The translations under genes were made by a program, and so were the position numbers. From Pegoplata infirma (Eukaryota; Arthropoda; Insecta; Diptera; Anthomyiidae): a DNA stretch of 64,000 bases. Below the pieces are notes generated by a model. It was not told where the DNA came from. It made no database searches and worked only from the letters and a program-made list of their open reading frames with translations. Shown here in pieces: positions 15,001-23,437 of the stretch (position 1 is the stretch's first letter; each line of letters opens with the position of its first letter). The stretch spans positions 74,654,894 through 74,718,893 of the forward strand of contig OY992537.1 in NCBI GenBank assembly GCA_963921195.1, read 5' to 3'.

Positions 15001-17457
15001 TTTTTGTAATTTTACACGATTTTTACCAATAAAATTGTAAATTTACAACTTTGGAAATTTGTAAAATTACAAGAAAAACTGTAAAATTACAAAAAAATGT
15101 AAATTTCGATCGAAAATTATTTGTTAAAAAAACAAGAAAAACTGTCAAATATTCGTAAAATGGTATTAGAAGACTTTTTCTAGTAATTTGAAAAGGTTTT
15201 TTTTGAGTGCAATCATGATATCAAATAAACATTTAGTAAAAACGGCCTACACTCATAGAAATATCTTAGTAGAAAAATTAGTAAACCCATTGTAGATCTA
15301 TTTGATTTTTTCTGTAAGTACAGATCGAGCACGGGCTCTAATTATATTTGTTATAAGGGTTCAAGTTGAAAAAATGCCGAAGAAAAATTTAATTTCTAAA
15401 AATTATAGACATTTCTGGTATTTCCCATACCGGTTTCAAACACCCCAGTTAGTGTCATCATCAGTAGGATTTTAAATGTCGGTTTGTCTTGTTAATGAAA
15501 ACTGTTTTTTATATATGTGAATATTTATAGTTTCTACAGAATAAATTTTGACAGTTTCCAACACTACAATTCTATTTCTAGCTATCTCAACCTCACTTCA
15601 TACTTTCTTTCAACTTTTTTGTCTCTTACATTATTTCGCAAGGGTTACCAACATGATTTGTTTTTTACAGAATTTAACAAAAATCAATGTTGATAATACA
15701 AAATTCAATAGTTGAACAAAAACTTAAATATATAAAGACTATGCAAGAGTCAATTCTTTTTGACGTTTAAAGGTGGTGTTAGTTTTACAAATGGTATCTG
15801 GGAAAGCTGGAAATTTTGTTTACCTTTTATTTTTCGTTTAATTTTGCTGGTTGTTTTGATTTAATTATATTTATTTTTTTTTTTTTATTATGTATTTTTT
15901 TATTTTCAAGTGACACAACAATAATTTTCATTCATAATTTTAAAATTTTTTATTGTTTATTTTTCGTTATTCCCAAATCGTTCCCAAAAAAAAGATTGCC
16001 ATCTGTATATAACGACTTCGTTATCACTGACACTACTATTCATGAGTTACCCCTGTAGTTGAAAAATACATAGTTGGAAAAAATTTTATAAAATATAAGT
16101 ACATGAAATGTGCAACACTGTTTTTGCGGAGCGCCATTTGTAAATTTTTGTTGTCTTATACAGAAGGGATGTTTCTCAAAAAAATCTTTTTTATTACAAA
16201 ATTAAAAGAAAATATTTGGTGAGTAATTAACTATATTTGTTATTTAATGCATTAATAAAGCAATTTTTATTTTTTGTCAATTTGTGATTTGGAATCTTTC
16301 TAAATACCCCAGAAGCTAATGACGTAAAATGATTGCCTACAGCAAAACAACAGCGAAATACATCACAGTCCAAGAAAACAAAAAAATATCATCTAAAATC
16401 AAAATAAGTTTATGTGAAAATAATGAGTTAATGAAAACCTCGAAAAAATATTGTGAAAATATTCAATTAAATAAAATAATATTTACAACACAAATAAGAA
16501 TTTCATTTTAATAAATAAAATTGCACGAATATACAAAAAAAAAACCAATATGATTAACACAAATACGAATAGAACTAACAAAAATACGAGTTGATCAGCT
16601 TTTACAAAAACTGACTACAATTAATGTTGAAATCAACATAAATATTTGTAGGGTCAAAATCAACAATGATTTCTGTTGAATTTACTACGATTTTCTTTGG
16701 GAATACAATGATTTTTGGTTGAGTGTACTATTAGTCCATAATACAAAACTTCGATTTTGTTTTCAACAAATTCAGTCATTTAATTTTATTTCAAAACTCT
16801 TCTATCATGTCAATAAATAGTGTTTGTGTTTGTTAAATTTCTTTGTTGAAAAAAAAAAAATATTTGTCAGATCCACAAATTGTGTTTGTTGAATTTCTTT
16901 GTTGAAAAAAAATCAAGATTTTTGGCTTTTTTCAGATCAACAAATTGTGTTTGTGTTTGTTGAATTTCTATGTTGAAAAAAAAAAAACTAAATTCTTTTT
17001 ACAACAATCAAAATTTACAAACGTTTGTTGATATAACAAATTTTCGTATAGGAGCACTGTCAGTGAAAAAATTAATTGTGTTCACAATATAGGGGGTAAA
17101 TATAACAAATCGTTTTTTCTGTGCAGTGTTTGGAAAAAAGTATATAAAATTCAAAAATTTGTACTTAGGTCACCTTCCCTTATCATTAGAATACCTCTGT
17201 TTGTAAACTAAAATATAGTAGCTACACTTACCTTTGCCCACAGCTGGTACTTTATATGTTAAATCACGAAATTCTAAATTAACCGCTGGCCAACGTGGTA
17301 AATATTTCAAACCACTATATGATGAAATTAAGTCATCTGATTGTTCTGGTAAATCGACGCTAATGGCATTTATATCGCTGCTATAATCCAAAGAAGTACC
17401 ACTACGAGATTTGTAACTGTCAAAAGAATAACTGCAACCAGTGTCAGTAGAATCCAT
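1..17457 (-). CDS. ABCG1/ABCG4-type half-transporter gene, N-terminal part, 4 coding exons
   Basis: Partial gene for an ABC transporter of subfamily G. These half-transporters dimerise in membranes and use ATP to export lipids, sterols or related substrates. Seen: four exons (17457-17232, 2905-2788, 2727-2392, 2092-1854) join in frame into about 306 residues. The nucleotide-binding domain is complete: Walker [10 protein letters not shown] near residues 98-106, Q-loop YIMQND with Q at about 144, signature LSGGERKR at about 199-206, Walker B VIFLDEP at about 219-225, and switch histidine in SIHTPP at about 256. The N-terminal 60 residues are Ser/Asp-rich and likely cytosolic. The domain order (ATPase first) and the segment [16 protein letters not shown] resemble ABCG1/ABCG4 rather than white/scarlet. 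The membrane half is off the left edge. The substitutions GLDD and IHTPP, where relatives usually have GLDS and IHQPS, are unusual. The exact paralogue cannot be told, so no symbol is given. Confidence 0.92.
93..760. mobile_element. CACT-type MITE carrying a tRNA-like module
   Basis: Inverted ends CACTCAAATGAAAAACTCTG and, on the other strand, CACTCAAAATAAATTCTCTG, flanked by TA on both sides. The interior has about eight runs of the palindrome CAGCAGATTNNTCTGCTG at 300-480, then a tRNA-like sequence. A related copy in the opposite orientation lies at 22411-23217. It sits in the downstream intron of the ABCG gene. Confidence 0.8.
535..606 (+). other. tRNA-like sequence (pol III promoter boxes) inside a MITE
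   Basis: The A-box TAGCGTAGTGG (542-552) matches the tRNA consensus. A weak B-box GAGTTCGATGC begins 43 bases later. The anticodon-loop region reads CTTTCAAA. The 3' half does not close a convincing acceptor stem with GCTTCCG, so this is a tRNA-derived module and not a working tRNA gene. Confidence 0.6.
997..1578. mobile_element. hAT-like MITE, 582 bp
   Basis: The ends are TAGAGATGGGCGCG and CCCATCTCTA. An exact 8-bp duplication GTACTAAC flanks it at 989-996 and 1579-1586. It fits the hAT pattern nTnnnnAn. The subterminal regions are full of CACTCAC/CACGTGA repeats, typical transposase-binding clusters. No coding capacity is seen. Confidence 0.92.
1854..2092 (-). CDS. ABCG gene coding exon 4 (D-loop and switch histidine)
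   Basis: Acceptor TTTTTTTCATAG precedes 2092 and donor TTTA|GTAAGT is at 1853. The exon continues DEPTT into GLDDLSS (D-loop), then [12 protein letters not shown] (H-loop) and the segment up to NPADF that closes ABCG ATPase domains. The intron to exon 3 is 299 bases. The next exon, which should lead toward the membrane helices, is left of the window. Confidence 0.92.
2392..2727 (-). CDS. ABCG gene coding exon 3 (Q-loop to Walker B)
   Basis: Acceptor AACTTCTAG precedes 2727 and donor ACTAC|GTAAGT is at 2391. The intron between exons 2 and 3 is only 60 bases. The 336-base exon carries the Q-loop (YIMQND), the helical subdomain, the ABC signature LSGGERKR, the ABCG-typical LELVNNPP and Walker B FLDEPT. 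Phase is preserved across both junctions. Confidence 0.93.
2788..2905 (-). CDS. ABCG gene coding exon 2 (Walker A)
   Basis: Acceptor TTTTTAG lies just before 2905 and donor GG|GTAAG is at 2787. The 118-base exon restores the split glycine codon from exon 1 and encodes the strand leading into Walker A, then GPSGAGKTT and LLNLLAGFG. It ends in codon phase 2. Confidence 0.92.
3229..3287 (+). repeat. Short tandem repeat, 17 bp x about 3.5
   Basis: The unit GAAAATTCGATTTTTAT is repeated three times with one substitution in the last copy. It lies in ABCG intron 1, with no sign of function. Confidence 0.85.
3530..3984 (+). repeat. Fragment of fold-back element arm units
   Basis: At least two diverged copies of the roughly 165-bp unit that builds the arms of the element at 10483-13658. 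Landmarks are GCTCCCACCGCTCT, CTAGAG with AAATG, and CAACATTTTCTTA with ACATACCTACCC. A further scrap is at 4855-4930, so remains of the same family lie on both sides of the DINE copy at 3985. Confidence 0.65.
3985..4808 (+). mobile_element. DINE-1/Helentron-like element, copy A
   Basis: It starts with the hairpin TATACCCTACACCAC...GTGGTACAGGGTATA. It contains a short (GTCC/GTCT)n run near 4139-4160 and ends near GGTGCAGGGTATCATATGG. This organisation matches the INE-1/DINE-1 (mini-me) group of fly Helitron-related elements. No open frame of interest. Confidence 0.65.
4942..5505 (+). mobile_element. DINE-1/mini-me-like element, copy B
   Basis: It opens with TATACCCTCCAAC...GGGGGTATAC, has the TATAAAGTATATATAT core with TTGATCAG, then a GTCY tetranucleotide run at 5082-5160. 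It ends with the hairpin ATTCGGC-ACA-GCCGAAT and ACTCTCACTTG. A near copy is at 41767-42298. The repetitive D-G-Q-T-D-R frames across the GTCY run are translation artefacts. Confidence 0.8.
5506..6956. other. Unassigned AT-rich intron DNA
   Basis: No gene, TSD-bounded element or tandem array was recognised. The phrase CCGCCATTTTGAATTTT occurs twice (near 5607 and 5727), suggesting old repeat debris. Confidence 0.5.
6957..7852. mobile_element. PIF/Harbinger-like palindromic MITE, copy A
   Basis: The ends are CACCGCTCAACA and its complement, flanked by TTA on both sides (6954-6956, 7853-7855). The outer roughly 225 bases on each side form a diverged inverted repeat (GCCTGCACAGCAGCC on the left, GGCTGCTGTGCAGGC on the right). 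It shares ends and sub-motifs with copies B and C. Confidence 0.8.
8345..8818. mobile_element. hAT-like MITE, worn, holding another repeat
   Basis: The ends TAGAGATGGACAAATGAGT and CTCACATGTCCATCTCTA resemble the element at 997. The 8-bp flanks no longer match. The middle (about 8440-8570) is a fragment of the CACACCAAATGTCCCACTAC family also found at 22520 and 45010. Confidence 0.6.
9010..9370 (-). repeat. Degenerate 35-bp satellite block
   Basis: About ten diverged units of CTGTCTCAGAATCTGAGAC + TTTTTCTATAGGAAAA. This is the reverse complement of the monomer homogenised at 33045-34830. Confidence 0.8.
9640..10115. repeat. Diverged inverted repeat
   Basis: The left arm TTAGGGTTATAACTTTTT followed by TCTCCCAAG is repeated in inverted form at the right (CTTGGGAGA, AAAAAGTTATAACCCTAA). 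It is likely an old palindromic MITE. No TSD could be fixed. Confidence 0.5.
10483..13658. mobile_element. Fold-back-like hAT element with tandem-repeat arms
   Basis: The ends are CAGGGGTGGGATAGTG and, on the other strand, GAAGGGTGGGATAGTG. The flanks TTATACAC (10475-10482) and TTGTACAC (13659-13666) form an 8-bp duplication with one change. The arms (about 10483-11418 and 12590-13658) are inverted copies. Each is built from tandem units of about 150-170 bp (GCTCCTACC...CTAGAGG...AAATGTATGACYGACCCCCAATATTTTTTC...CCAACATTTTC). The loop holds a decayed open frame. The many short reading frames in the arms are by-products of the repeat. Confidence 0.85.
11581..12588 (+). pseudogene. Decayed transposon-encoded protein in the loop of the fold-back element
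   Basis: The remnants follow one another in order. Frame 1 from 11581 has CKHHINELQ...[11 protein letters not shown], with stops at about 11683 and 11734, then [15 protein letters not shown] (ending 11940). After frameshifts come [19 protein letters not shown] near 12075-12135, an acidic Ser/Asp/Glu run, and a C-terminal piece at 12400-12588 ending in [18 protein letters not shown]. From memory of the family, CRHH-x-x-E-L, ARWMAK and a terminal NDxAERGVKL occur together in an abundant, poorly named group of insect and crustacean proteins that I take to be transposon-encoded. Whether it is the hAT-like transposase of this element or an acquired cargo is unknown. It cannot make a full protein because of several stops and shifts. 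Confidence 0.7.
13998..15209. mobile_element. CACT-type MITE
   Basis: The ends are CACTCAAAAAAAATCTAAC and TTTTTTTTGAGTG, with a CA dinucleotide on both sides. The interior alternates stretches of TTGTAAATTTACAA and TTTTACAAG. It is interrupted by the element at 14144-14915. Confidence 0.7.
14144..14915. mobile_element. CACAG-ended MITE nested in the 13998 element
   Basis: The ends CACAGAAAAAAAGTTCATTC and ACAAAATTTGTTCTGTG are flanked by TA. The inner subterminal sequence is rich in TTCATA/TATGAA. It splits the alternating TTTACAA tract of its host. Confidence 0.7.
15299..15658 (-). repeat. Retrozyme-like repeat, locus 1 (partial unit)
   Basis: The end of one monomer (TTTTCTGTAAGTACAGATCG) is followed by most of the next, stopping near ACCAACATGAT. 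It is the same sequence as the tandem 442-bp units at 59232-60141. It carries one hammerhead motif on the minus strand. Confidence 0.8.
15408..15480 (-). ncRNA. Hammerhead ribozyme motif, copy 1
   Basis: The minus strand reads stem I GACATTT...TCCTA, core CTGATGA, stem II ACAC/GTGT, core GAAA, palindromic stem III ACCGGT, cleavage-site triplet GTA, stem I TGGGA...AAATGTC. One proximal stem I pair is a U-G wobble here. The closing position of stem II is U-U where G-C is usual. Confidence 0.62.
16735..17123 (-). repeat. Family D repeat (TTTGTTGAATTT-rich), empty-site copy
   Basis: An inverted paralogue of 58926-60225. Shared landmarks are GGAGCACTGTCAGTG, AATATAGGGGGTAAATATAAC, the CTGTG end at 17123, and AACAAACACAAACACTATTT. 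It lacks the retrozyme array present in the other copy. It lies directly upstream of the ABCG exon 1 donor, inside intron 1. Confidence 0.7.
17232..17457 (-). CDS. ABCG gene coding exon 1 with start codon
   Basis: The ATG is at 17457-17455 in the context CTAACAATGGAT, a good fly start context. The frame can be extended upstream only from a TTG, so this ATG is preferred. The exon encodes 75 residues plus one base. It is Ser/Asp/Tyr-rich and ends with the conserved lead-in [14 protein letters not shown]. The donor GGCAAAG|GTAAGT is at 17231. Whether a non-coding 5' exon and the promoter lie farther right cannot be told. A possible acceptor TTGTTAG lies about 30 bases upstream of the ATG. Confidence 0.88.
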
Positions 17458-17469
17458 TGTTAGAGGCAA

Positions 17470-18307
17470 CGTGATCTTACAAAGCAGCTAACAAGTTAAG
17501 GTAATTGTTGTAGAATGTTGTAAGATTTTTTTACTTTATATTGTTACAAAAATGTTTGCAGTTTTCCTTGGGAGTTTTGATGAAACACCTCTAATTGTTG
17601 ATGAATAGGAAATTGATTATTTTGTTACGTTTCTGTATTTTATTGTTGTTTGAAATTTATTAGATTTTTTTTTGCGATTTAGATATTTCAATTGACTTTG
17701 AAAGTGTTTAGTGTATTAACGTCAGCATTTGCAGGTTTGTCGTTAAACATATTATTAAAAATGTTAATATAAAATATGAATAAAGATGTTATCTGAAAAT
17801 TTAATAAAAAATTCATATTAATCTAGTAAATTTTCAAAAAATGCATATTAAATATATTTTTTTAATAAGTATATAATTATTTTAACAATAATTTATAATA
17901 TAATTATAAGTTAGTTATTAATATTAAATTATTAATTGTATTATATTAGTCAGTTTATATATATAACATGTGAAAAGTGTTGATAAGTAGGGTTGGATGA
18001 TTTCAAGTCCTTACGAGCGAATTGAGGTGTATAGTATATTATTTTATCAATTAACATTTTAAGTCAAAACAATAACACTAGTTTGCAGAGGTTTTTATTC
18101 ACTACATTCTTCATTTATTTTCTATGTAAAATCTCGCGATGAATCCAAAAATGAAGTCCAAAGTTTTAAAAGTAGAACAGTTTTCGAGATATTTCTAACT
18201 TTCCACATATTAATCCTTTAAAAAAAGTGATTTTTCTTTTTCAAAATATCTCCGGGCCACATCGGTGGATTTCATTCTTTTTGATTTTAAATTAAAGTTA
18301 ATTAAAT
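17470..18307. other. Region upstream of ABCG exon 1
   Basis: 5' leader or intron of the ABCG gene on the minus strand, then AT-rich DNA. No clear promoter motif was recognised. The segment at about 18120-18270 resembles 30690-30830 (AATCTCGCGATGAATC...AAAGTGATTTTTC), so it includes an interspersed repeat. Confidence 0.4.
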
Positions 18308-18572
18308 CATTTAGAAAATTATGTAAGTTACTTCATGTTAGTTGTTTGTATATTTTACAGTAGTTAGTTGTTTTCAACTACAAAGTCAGTTGTTTTTGTA
18401 TGAAAAATATCAAACAACTATTTCTGTTAGTAATTTTAAGTAGTTTTTTTGAATAACTAACAAAAAAGTACTGTGCTGTAGTAACAGTTATTTAAATTAG
18501 TTAATTCTATTTTTTTTATAAGGGTTTAAGTTGAAAAAATGAAGAAGAAAAATTGAATTTCTAAAAATTATA

Positions 18573-18645
18573 GACATTTCTGGTATTTCCTATACCGGTT
18601 TCAAACACCCCAGTTAGTGTCATCATCAGTAGGATTTTAAATGTC
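18573..18645 (-). ncRNA. Hammerhead ribozyme motif, copy 2
   Basis: All core residues are present: CTGATGA, GAAA, the A-U closing pair and GTA at the cleavage site. Stem I is TCCTA/TAGGA plus GACATTT/AAATGTC. The 10.1-11.1 pair is U-U. Confidence 0.65.
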
Positions 18646-18971
18646 GGTTTGTCTTGTTAATGAAAATGTTTTTTATATATGTGAATATTGATAGTTTCTA
18701 CAGAATAAATTTTGACAGTTTCCAACACTACAATTCTATTTATAGCAATCTCAACCTCACTTCATACTTTCTTTCAACTTTCTTGTCTCTTACATTATTT
18801 CGCAAGGGTTACCAACATGATCTGGAATTGCAGACACAAATGAAGGAATTTGCATTTTCTGTTTCGGAGACGTGCCTAATGGCGACATATTTTGTCAGGC
18901 TCTAATTATATTTGTTGTAAGGGTTCAAGTTGAAAAAATGCAGAAGAAAAATTGAATTTCTAAAAATTATA

Positions 18972-19044
18972 GACATTTCTGGTATTTCCTATACCGGTTT
19001 CAAACACCCCAGTTAGTGTCATCATCAGTAGCATTTTAAATGTC
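18972..19044 (-). ncRNA. Hammerhead ribozyme motif, copy 3 (stem I damaged)
   Basis: Same layout as the other copies. A G-to-C change on the plus strand makes the 5' side of proximal stem I TGCTA, which mispairs once with TAGGA. It is probably weaker. Confidence 0.55.
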
Positions 19045-19786
19045 GGTTTGTCTTGTTAATGAAAACTGTTTTTTATATATGTAAATATTTATAGTTTCTA
19101 CAGAATAAATTTTGACAGTTTCCAACACTACAATTCTATTTCTAGCAATCTCAACCTCACTTCATACTTTCTTTCAACTTTTTTGTCTCTTACATTATTT
19201 TGCAAGGGTTACCAACATGATCTGGAATTGCATTTTTTTATTTCTGAAAAATTTTCAAAGTTTTTTTTCCATAAAATAAAAATAAATTTTTGTTTTTTTT
19301 TATTTTTCGCAACTTTACAAAAAAAAAAAAAAAATTTGAAAAAATTTGATCTTCAATTTTTTTTTCTGAAAAATTTTTGGGAAAAAAAATTATTTATTGA
19401 ATATTTTATTTTTACTACATTTTAGTTGTTTTGACTACAAATGTAAGTAGTTTTTACTACATAAGTCAGTTGTTTTTTCTCAGTTAAAATAACTAACATT
19501 GTTAGTTGATTTAACTGAAAAAGTAGTTGACCCCAAAACAACTTACAAAGTAGTTATTTTAACTGACATTTTCATTTAATTTTACTAACATAATTTTTTG
19601 AGTGATGCCTTACCAATTCTATATAAAACATTTTTCAATCTGATTATCGCTTTAGAAGCTGTTAATCGATATATTGACAATTTTGTTTAAATTTTACCGA
19701 AATTTGGAGTAAACATGTTTATAAAATTATAAAGATTTAAAATTAAAAAAAAAATATATTTTTTTTTAAATTTAAAAAAAAAATTT

Positions 19787-20164
19787 GAAAACTATATTTG
19801 AATGTCCTTTTTTTCTCTGGGAAGGACACCATGGATTTCCAATACCAAAATTTTGTATTAAAGTTTAGAATGTCCTTTTAACGCTATTAAAATATCAGAG
19901 AGGTGTTTTTTCGTATTGTTGAGCAATAAATTTTCAAAGCTTGTTAGATAGCCAAATATTTGATTTTTTTTCAAAATTTTCGCAAAATATCAAAAACTTA
20001 GCTTAATTACTAACTTGGAAAATTTGTTGCTCGACAACACGAAAAGCCACCTCCCTAAAATTTTAACAACTTTAAAAGAACATTCTTAACTTTAATAAAA
20101 AGTTTTGTTTTTGCAAATCCATGGTGTTCTTCCCAGGAAAAATGGACATTCAAATATAGTTTTA
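19787..20164. repeat. Palindromic hairpin element, about 378 bp
   Basis: AAAACTATATTTGAATGTCC...GACACCATGGATTT on the left is mirrored by AAATCCATGGTGTTC...GGACATTCAAATATAG on the right. The arms are about 185 bp. No TSD is clear. Confidence 0.75.
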
Positions 20165-20199
20165 AAAAATGTTGATTGAATTTGGTTGAATTTTTTTTT

Positions 20200-20520
20200 G
20201 AAATGGATTTGTTCACATGTATTTGATGAAAACAAAATTTTTAGTAAAAAAAATTTTGATGAAAAAAGGTTTTTGATGAAGAAAAAAAAATTTTTGATGA
20301 AAAAAAAAAAAAATATAAAAAAAATTTTGATGAAATATTTTTTTTTTTTTGAAAAAAAATCGACGAAAAAAATTTTCGATGAAAAAACAAATTTTAATGA
20401 AAATAAAAGTTTTTGATGAAAAACAAAAAAAAATTATGAAAAAAAAAATAACAAAAAAAAAAATTGATAAAAAAAAAAAAAAAATTTTAAAAAATTTGAT
20501 GAAAAAAAAATTGTTTTGTT
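20200..20520. repeat. Low-complexity TTGATGAAAAAA tract
   Basis: Irregular repeats of TTTTGATGAAAAA with long A and T runs. Frames on either strand are Lys- or Phe-rich and not credible as genes. Confidence 0.85.
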
Positions 20521-20926
20521 GAAAAATAATATTGTTCTTTTTATTCACCGGCTGGTGAAAAACGGTTTTATTCACCAGAAGGCGAATTATTATCCAAGTT
20601 ACAAATCGAAGTTACAAACCTTTTTGGTTTTAAGAAAATGAAAACAGTAATTCTTATTTTCTTTGTTGTTAGTCGGTAGCTTATATAGTCAAACTGAGAT
20701 GGCGTCCAGCATCATTTTTAAAATTAGACACTAGACTAAAAACATAATCATGTTAAAACATTATCATGTTAAAACATTATCATGTTAAAATATAAAAATT
20801 TAACGTTTTGGGCAAGAGAACAAAATTCTTAGGCATTTTTTATTTACTGATCACGTTACAAGTTTGAGTTGCGCTGACGCGTCACTCAACCATAAATCAT
20901 GTGATCACCGTCCTTTTATATTGCAC

Positions 20927-21689
20927 TAGAGATAGGCGTCAGTCACGTGAGTTAAGTGAATTAAGCGTTATTCGCGGAAGTGGAACCTAAATTACTCAAA
21001 AGATAAGTGAGTGCGGGTGACGTAAACATTTTTTGCGAATGATAAGAGTGAGAGAGAGTCCAATTATTGATTTCGTAATTTTATCTTTTTCTTTACGGTT
21101 TATTTTATATCATTAGACAGTGAGTGGGAGGGAGTTAACTAATAATTTGAATGAGTGAGTCGTAAACAGCGTTACCAGAATATGTTTTAGAAAATTCTTT
21201 ATGTGTTCCAAAATTTCATTTTCTCAAATTTACGTATATTTTAGAAATTTCCAAATACATTTTAAAAATTTTTATTTATGCTTTCAAAATTTTCAATTAC
21301 TTATAAGAATTCTGAAAAAAAAAAAATTAAATTTAAAAAAAACTTCCTAAAACACATTTAGACAAACTTTAAAATATGATGTTTCTAAAATATAATTGTG
21401 TTTATGAACACAAGTAGAAATTTTCGAAGTAAAAATTTATGTTTCTTCTCATTTTACATTGATATTTAATGAAAAAAGTTAAAATAAAGTCTAAAAAAAG
21501 CTAAAAAAAAGCCAAAAAAAAATGTCAAAAAGCTAAAAAAAACCCACTTATAGCTAGATGAAAAATTTTCCCGCGAAAAATTAAAAAAAAGCTAAATCTA
21601 GCGGGAAAAAAGCTAAATTAGCAAAGCTGGTCGTAAATGACCCTAATTTTTCTTGCGTGATTCTTAAATCGCTCATACGCCCATTTCTA
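20927..21689. mobile_element. hAT-like MITE, 763 bp
   Basis: The ends TAGAGATAGGCGTCAG and CATACGCCCATTTCTA are relatives of the 997 element. The flanks TATTGCAC and TATTGTAC form an 8-bp duplication with one change. GTGAGT motifs are subterminal. Confidence 0.82.
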
Positions 21690-22410
21690 TATTGTACCAC
21701 AAGCTAAAATTCTCAATTCCTAGGTTTGATAAATTTTTATTACTCATACGCCTACTTGATAAACTAAAATACAAGAACTTTATAGATAATTACAGTAATA
21801 ATGCTATTTAAAAAAAAACGAAAACCACATTTCTGATGTTTTTTATATTAATAATTTCTGAGAAAAACAAATTATAGTTATACAATGAGAATATCTGAAA
21901 AAAATGTGTTGTCAGGCTAATTGTCAGTGGAGATACCGACAGCTTCCGGAAGAAGACACCCTTCATTCTTCAGCATTCCTCGATTGTGTTTCAGATCATA
22001 ATCAGCTATTTAAACGAACATTCTTGGAAAGCTGTGGACAGCCTGTCAATATACAACAATTATTTATTTCTTAAAAATAATTAATATGGACTCAAATCGA
22101 ACTACATAAACAAAAATTTAGCTATAAAATATAAAGTCAAACGATATAAAACACAATTAAAGAATTGGAACGTGTTCTGAAACCTTAGCCCGAGACTATC
22201 CCTACACCATATTAAGACATTCGTGGGTAACAAGTTTTTTGACATTTGATGTGGAATGCCTCACATGTATATAACATTTAATTAATTTTCCAAATAAATA
22301 CACGTGCTTGTCAAATTTGAAGTCAATCGATCTTGATCTTGAAATTGTTGATAAAATAATTTCATCAATTTTTATTTAAAAATCTCACGTTATTTACTTG
22401 AATTTAAGTA

Positions 22411-23217
22411 CACTCAAAATAAATTCTCTGTCCAATCAGCAGAAAAATCTGCTGAAAATACACCCATTTTGAGCCATATAAGAAATCTGTTGATTTTATA
22501 AGACGCGGTTTGCTAACTATGTGGCATTCCACACCAAATCTCCCGCTACAGAAAAATAGGTTGTATGAATTTGGTTTTTTAATTTTTCAAAAACTGGGCT
22601 AGGAGGCGTGGTCAAATATTGGGAAAATGGTAAAATTTGAGTTGAGTTGCCTTGTTTTTTTTTAATATTTATCAAATTAGAGCGGAATGCACCACAATCT
22701 CAAAAATTTACATTCTTGTTTTGTTTTGTGCAAATTTTTTTTTTTTTGGAAAATTTTCAGAAATTAAAAAAAAAGTAAATTTATCCAAAATCCAGGTACT
22801 TCTTTTTAATTTTTTTTTTTTGGAAAGTTTAGATGTTGGTCTATCCACACAAAAAATAAAAACAATAATCAAGTCACTTACTAATCACTCAGGCAATTTT
22901 TTTATTTAAGTTCACTCACTAATCACGTGAGCAAAAAAAACGCTCACGCTCAAGCGTGAATCACGAAAGCTCTACTCACGCTATCGAATTTTCTTACAAA
23001 AAAAAAAAATGCTAAAAAATATTGTTTAGCAAACAAAAACAATTTAAGCAATAAAATATGAAATAAAAACGGAGGAAAACATCTGTTATTTTCTAAAACT
23101 GAATGCAAGGTATTTTAGTAAAAATATCATTTTCAGCAGAACAATCTGCTGGAAGTTTGCTAATTCAAATTGAAATTCGGTTTTACAGATTTTTTGACAG
23201 AGTTTTTCTTTTGAGTG
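22411..23217. mobile_element. CACT-type MITE, inverted relative of 93-760, with a nested insert
   Basis: The ends CACTCAAAATAAATTCTCTG and its partner GACAGAGTTTTTCTTTTGAGTG are flanked by TA. The body is broken at about 22521, after GCTAACTATG, by sequence starting GGCATTCCACACCAAATCTC (family E). It resumes near 23120 with CAGCAGAACAATCTGCTG. The tRNA-like module of the sister copy is lost. Confidence 0.75.
22521..23000. mobile_element. Family E fragment with hAT-type CACTCAC debris, nested
   Basis: It begins GGCATTCCACACCAAATCTC and includes the inverted partner GGAATGCACCACAATCTC near 22685. It then continues into ACTCACTAATCACGTGAG sequence like the interior of the 997 element. The exact right end was not resolved. 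Confidence 0.5.
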
Positions 23218-23437
23218 TACTTGTTACATTTAACTAATCTCTATTGTTTACTGTATATTGCATTAAGTAGAAATAAATTTTTATTTTATTTAAAAATTTA
23301 ATTAATGTTCACTTTATTATTTCAATAAGTAATATTTATGTGTGAAAAAGTAATGATAGACTGAGAAGATTATTTTAATTTTTTAAACTAAACAATGCAA
23401 ATAAATAATAGCAAAAATCATTAATTAATATATTTGT

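Larger units (their letters stand above)
15250..16725. mobile_element. CACT-type element containing one retrozyme-like unit
   Basis: The ends CACTCATAGAAATATC and TTTTTGGTTGAGTG are flanked by TA. The hammerhead-bearing repeat occupies 15299-15658. The remainder is AT-rich with no credible protein. Confidence 0.6.
18516..19232 (-). repeat. Retrozyme-like tandem repeat, locus 2
   Basis: Two head-to-tail units spaced 399 bp. The first lacks about 44 bp (TTTTATTTGATTTTTTCTG...GAGCACGG) present in the 442-bp units. The second stops near CTGGAATTGCA. Each has one hammerhead motif on the minus strand. The short frames read on the plus strand ([11 protein letters not shown]) merely follow the repeat. 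Confidence 0.85.
18308..19604. mobile_element. CACT-type element containing two retrozyme-like units
   Basis: The right end TTTTTTGAGTG and the worn left end CATTTAGAAAATTATGT are inverted relatives, flanked by AT. The interior is rich in TTAGTTGTTTT/AACTAAC motifs. The two hammerhead repeats sit inside. Confidence 0.6.

Noticed and set aside
17458..17469. Upstream extension of the ABCG start from a TTG
   Set aside because: The ATG four codons downstream has a good context; TTG initiation is unlikely in an animal gene.
20186..20575. Lys-rich and Phe-rich frames around 20.2-20.6 kb
   Set aside because: Poly-A/T low-complexity tract.
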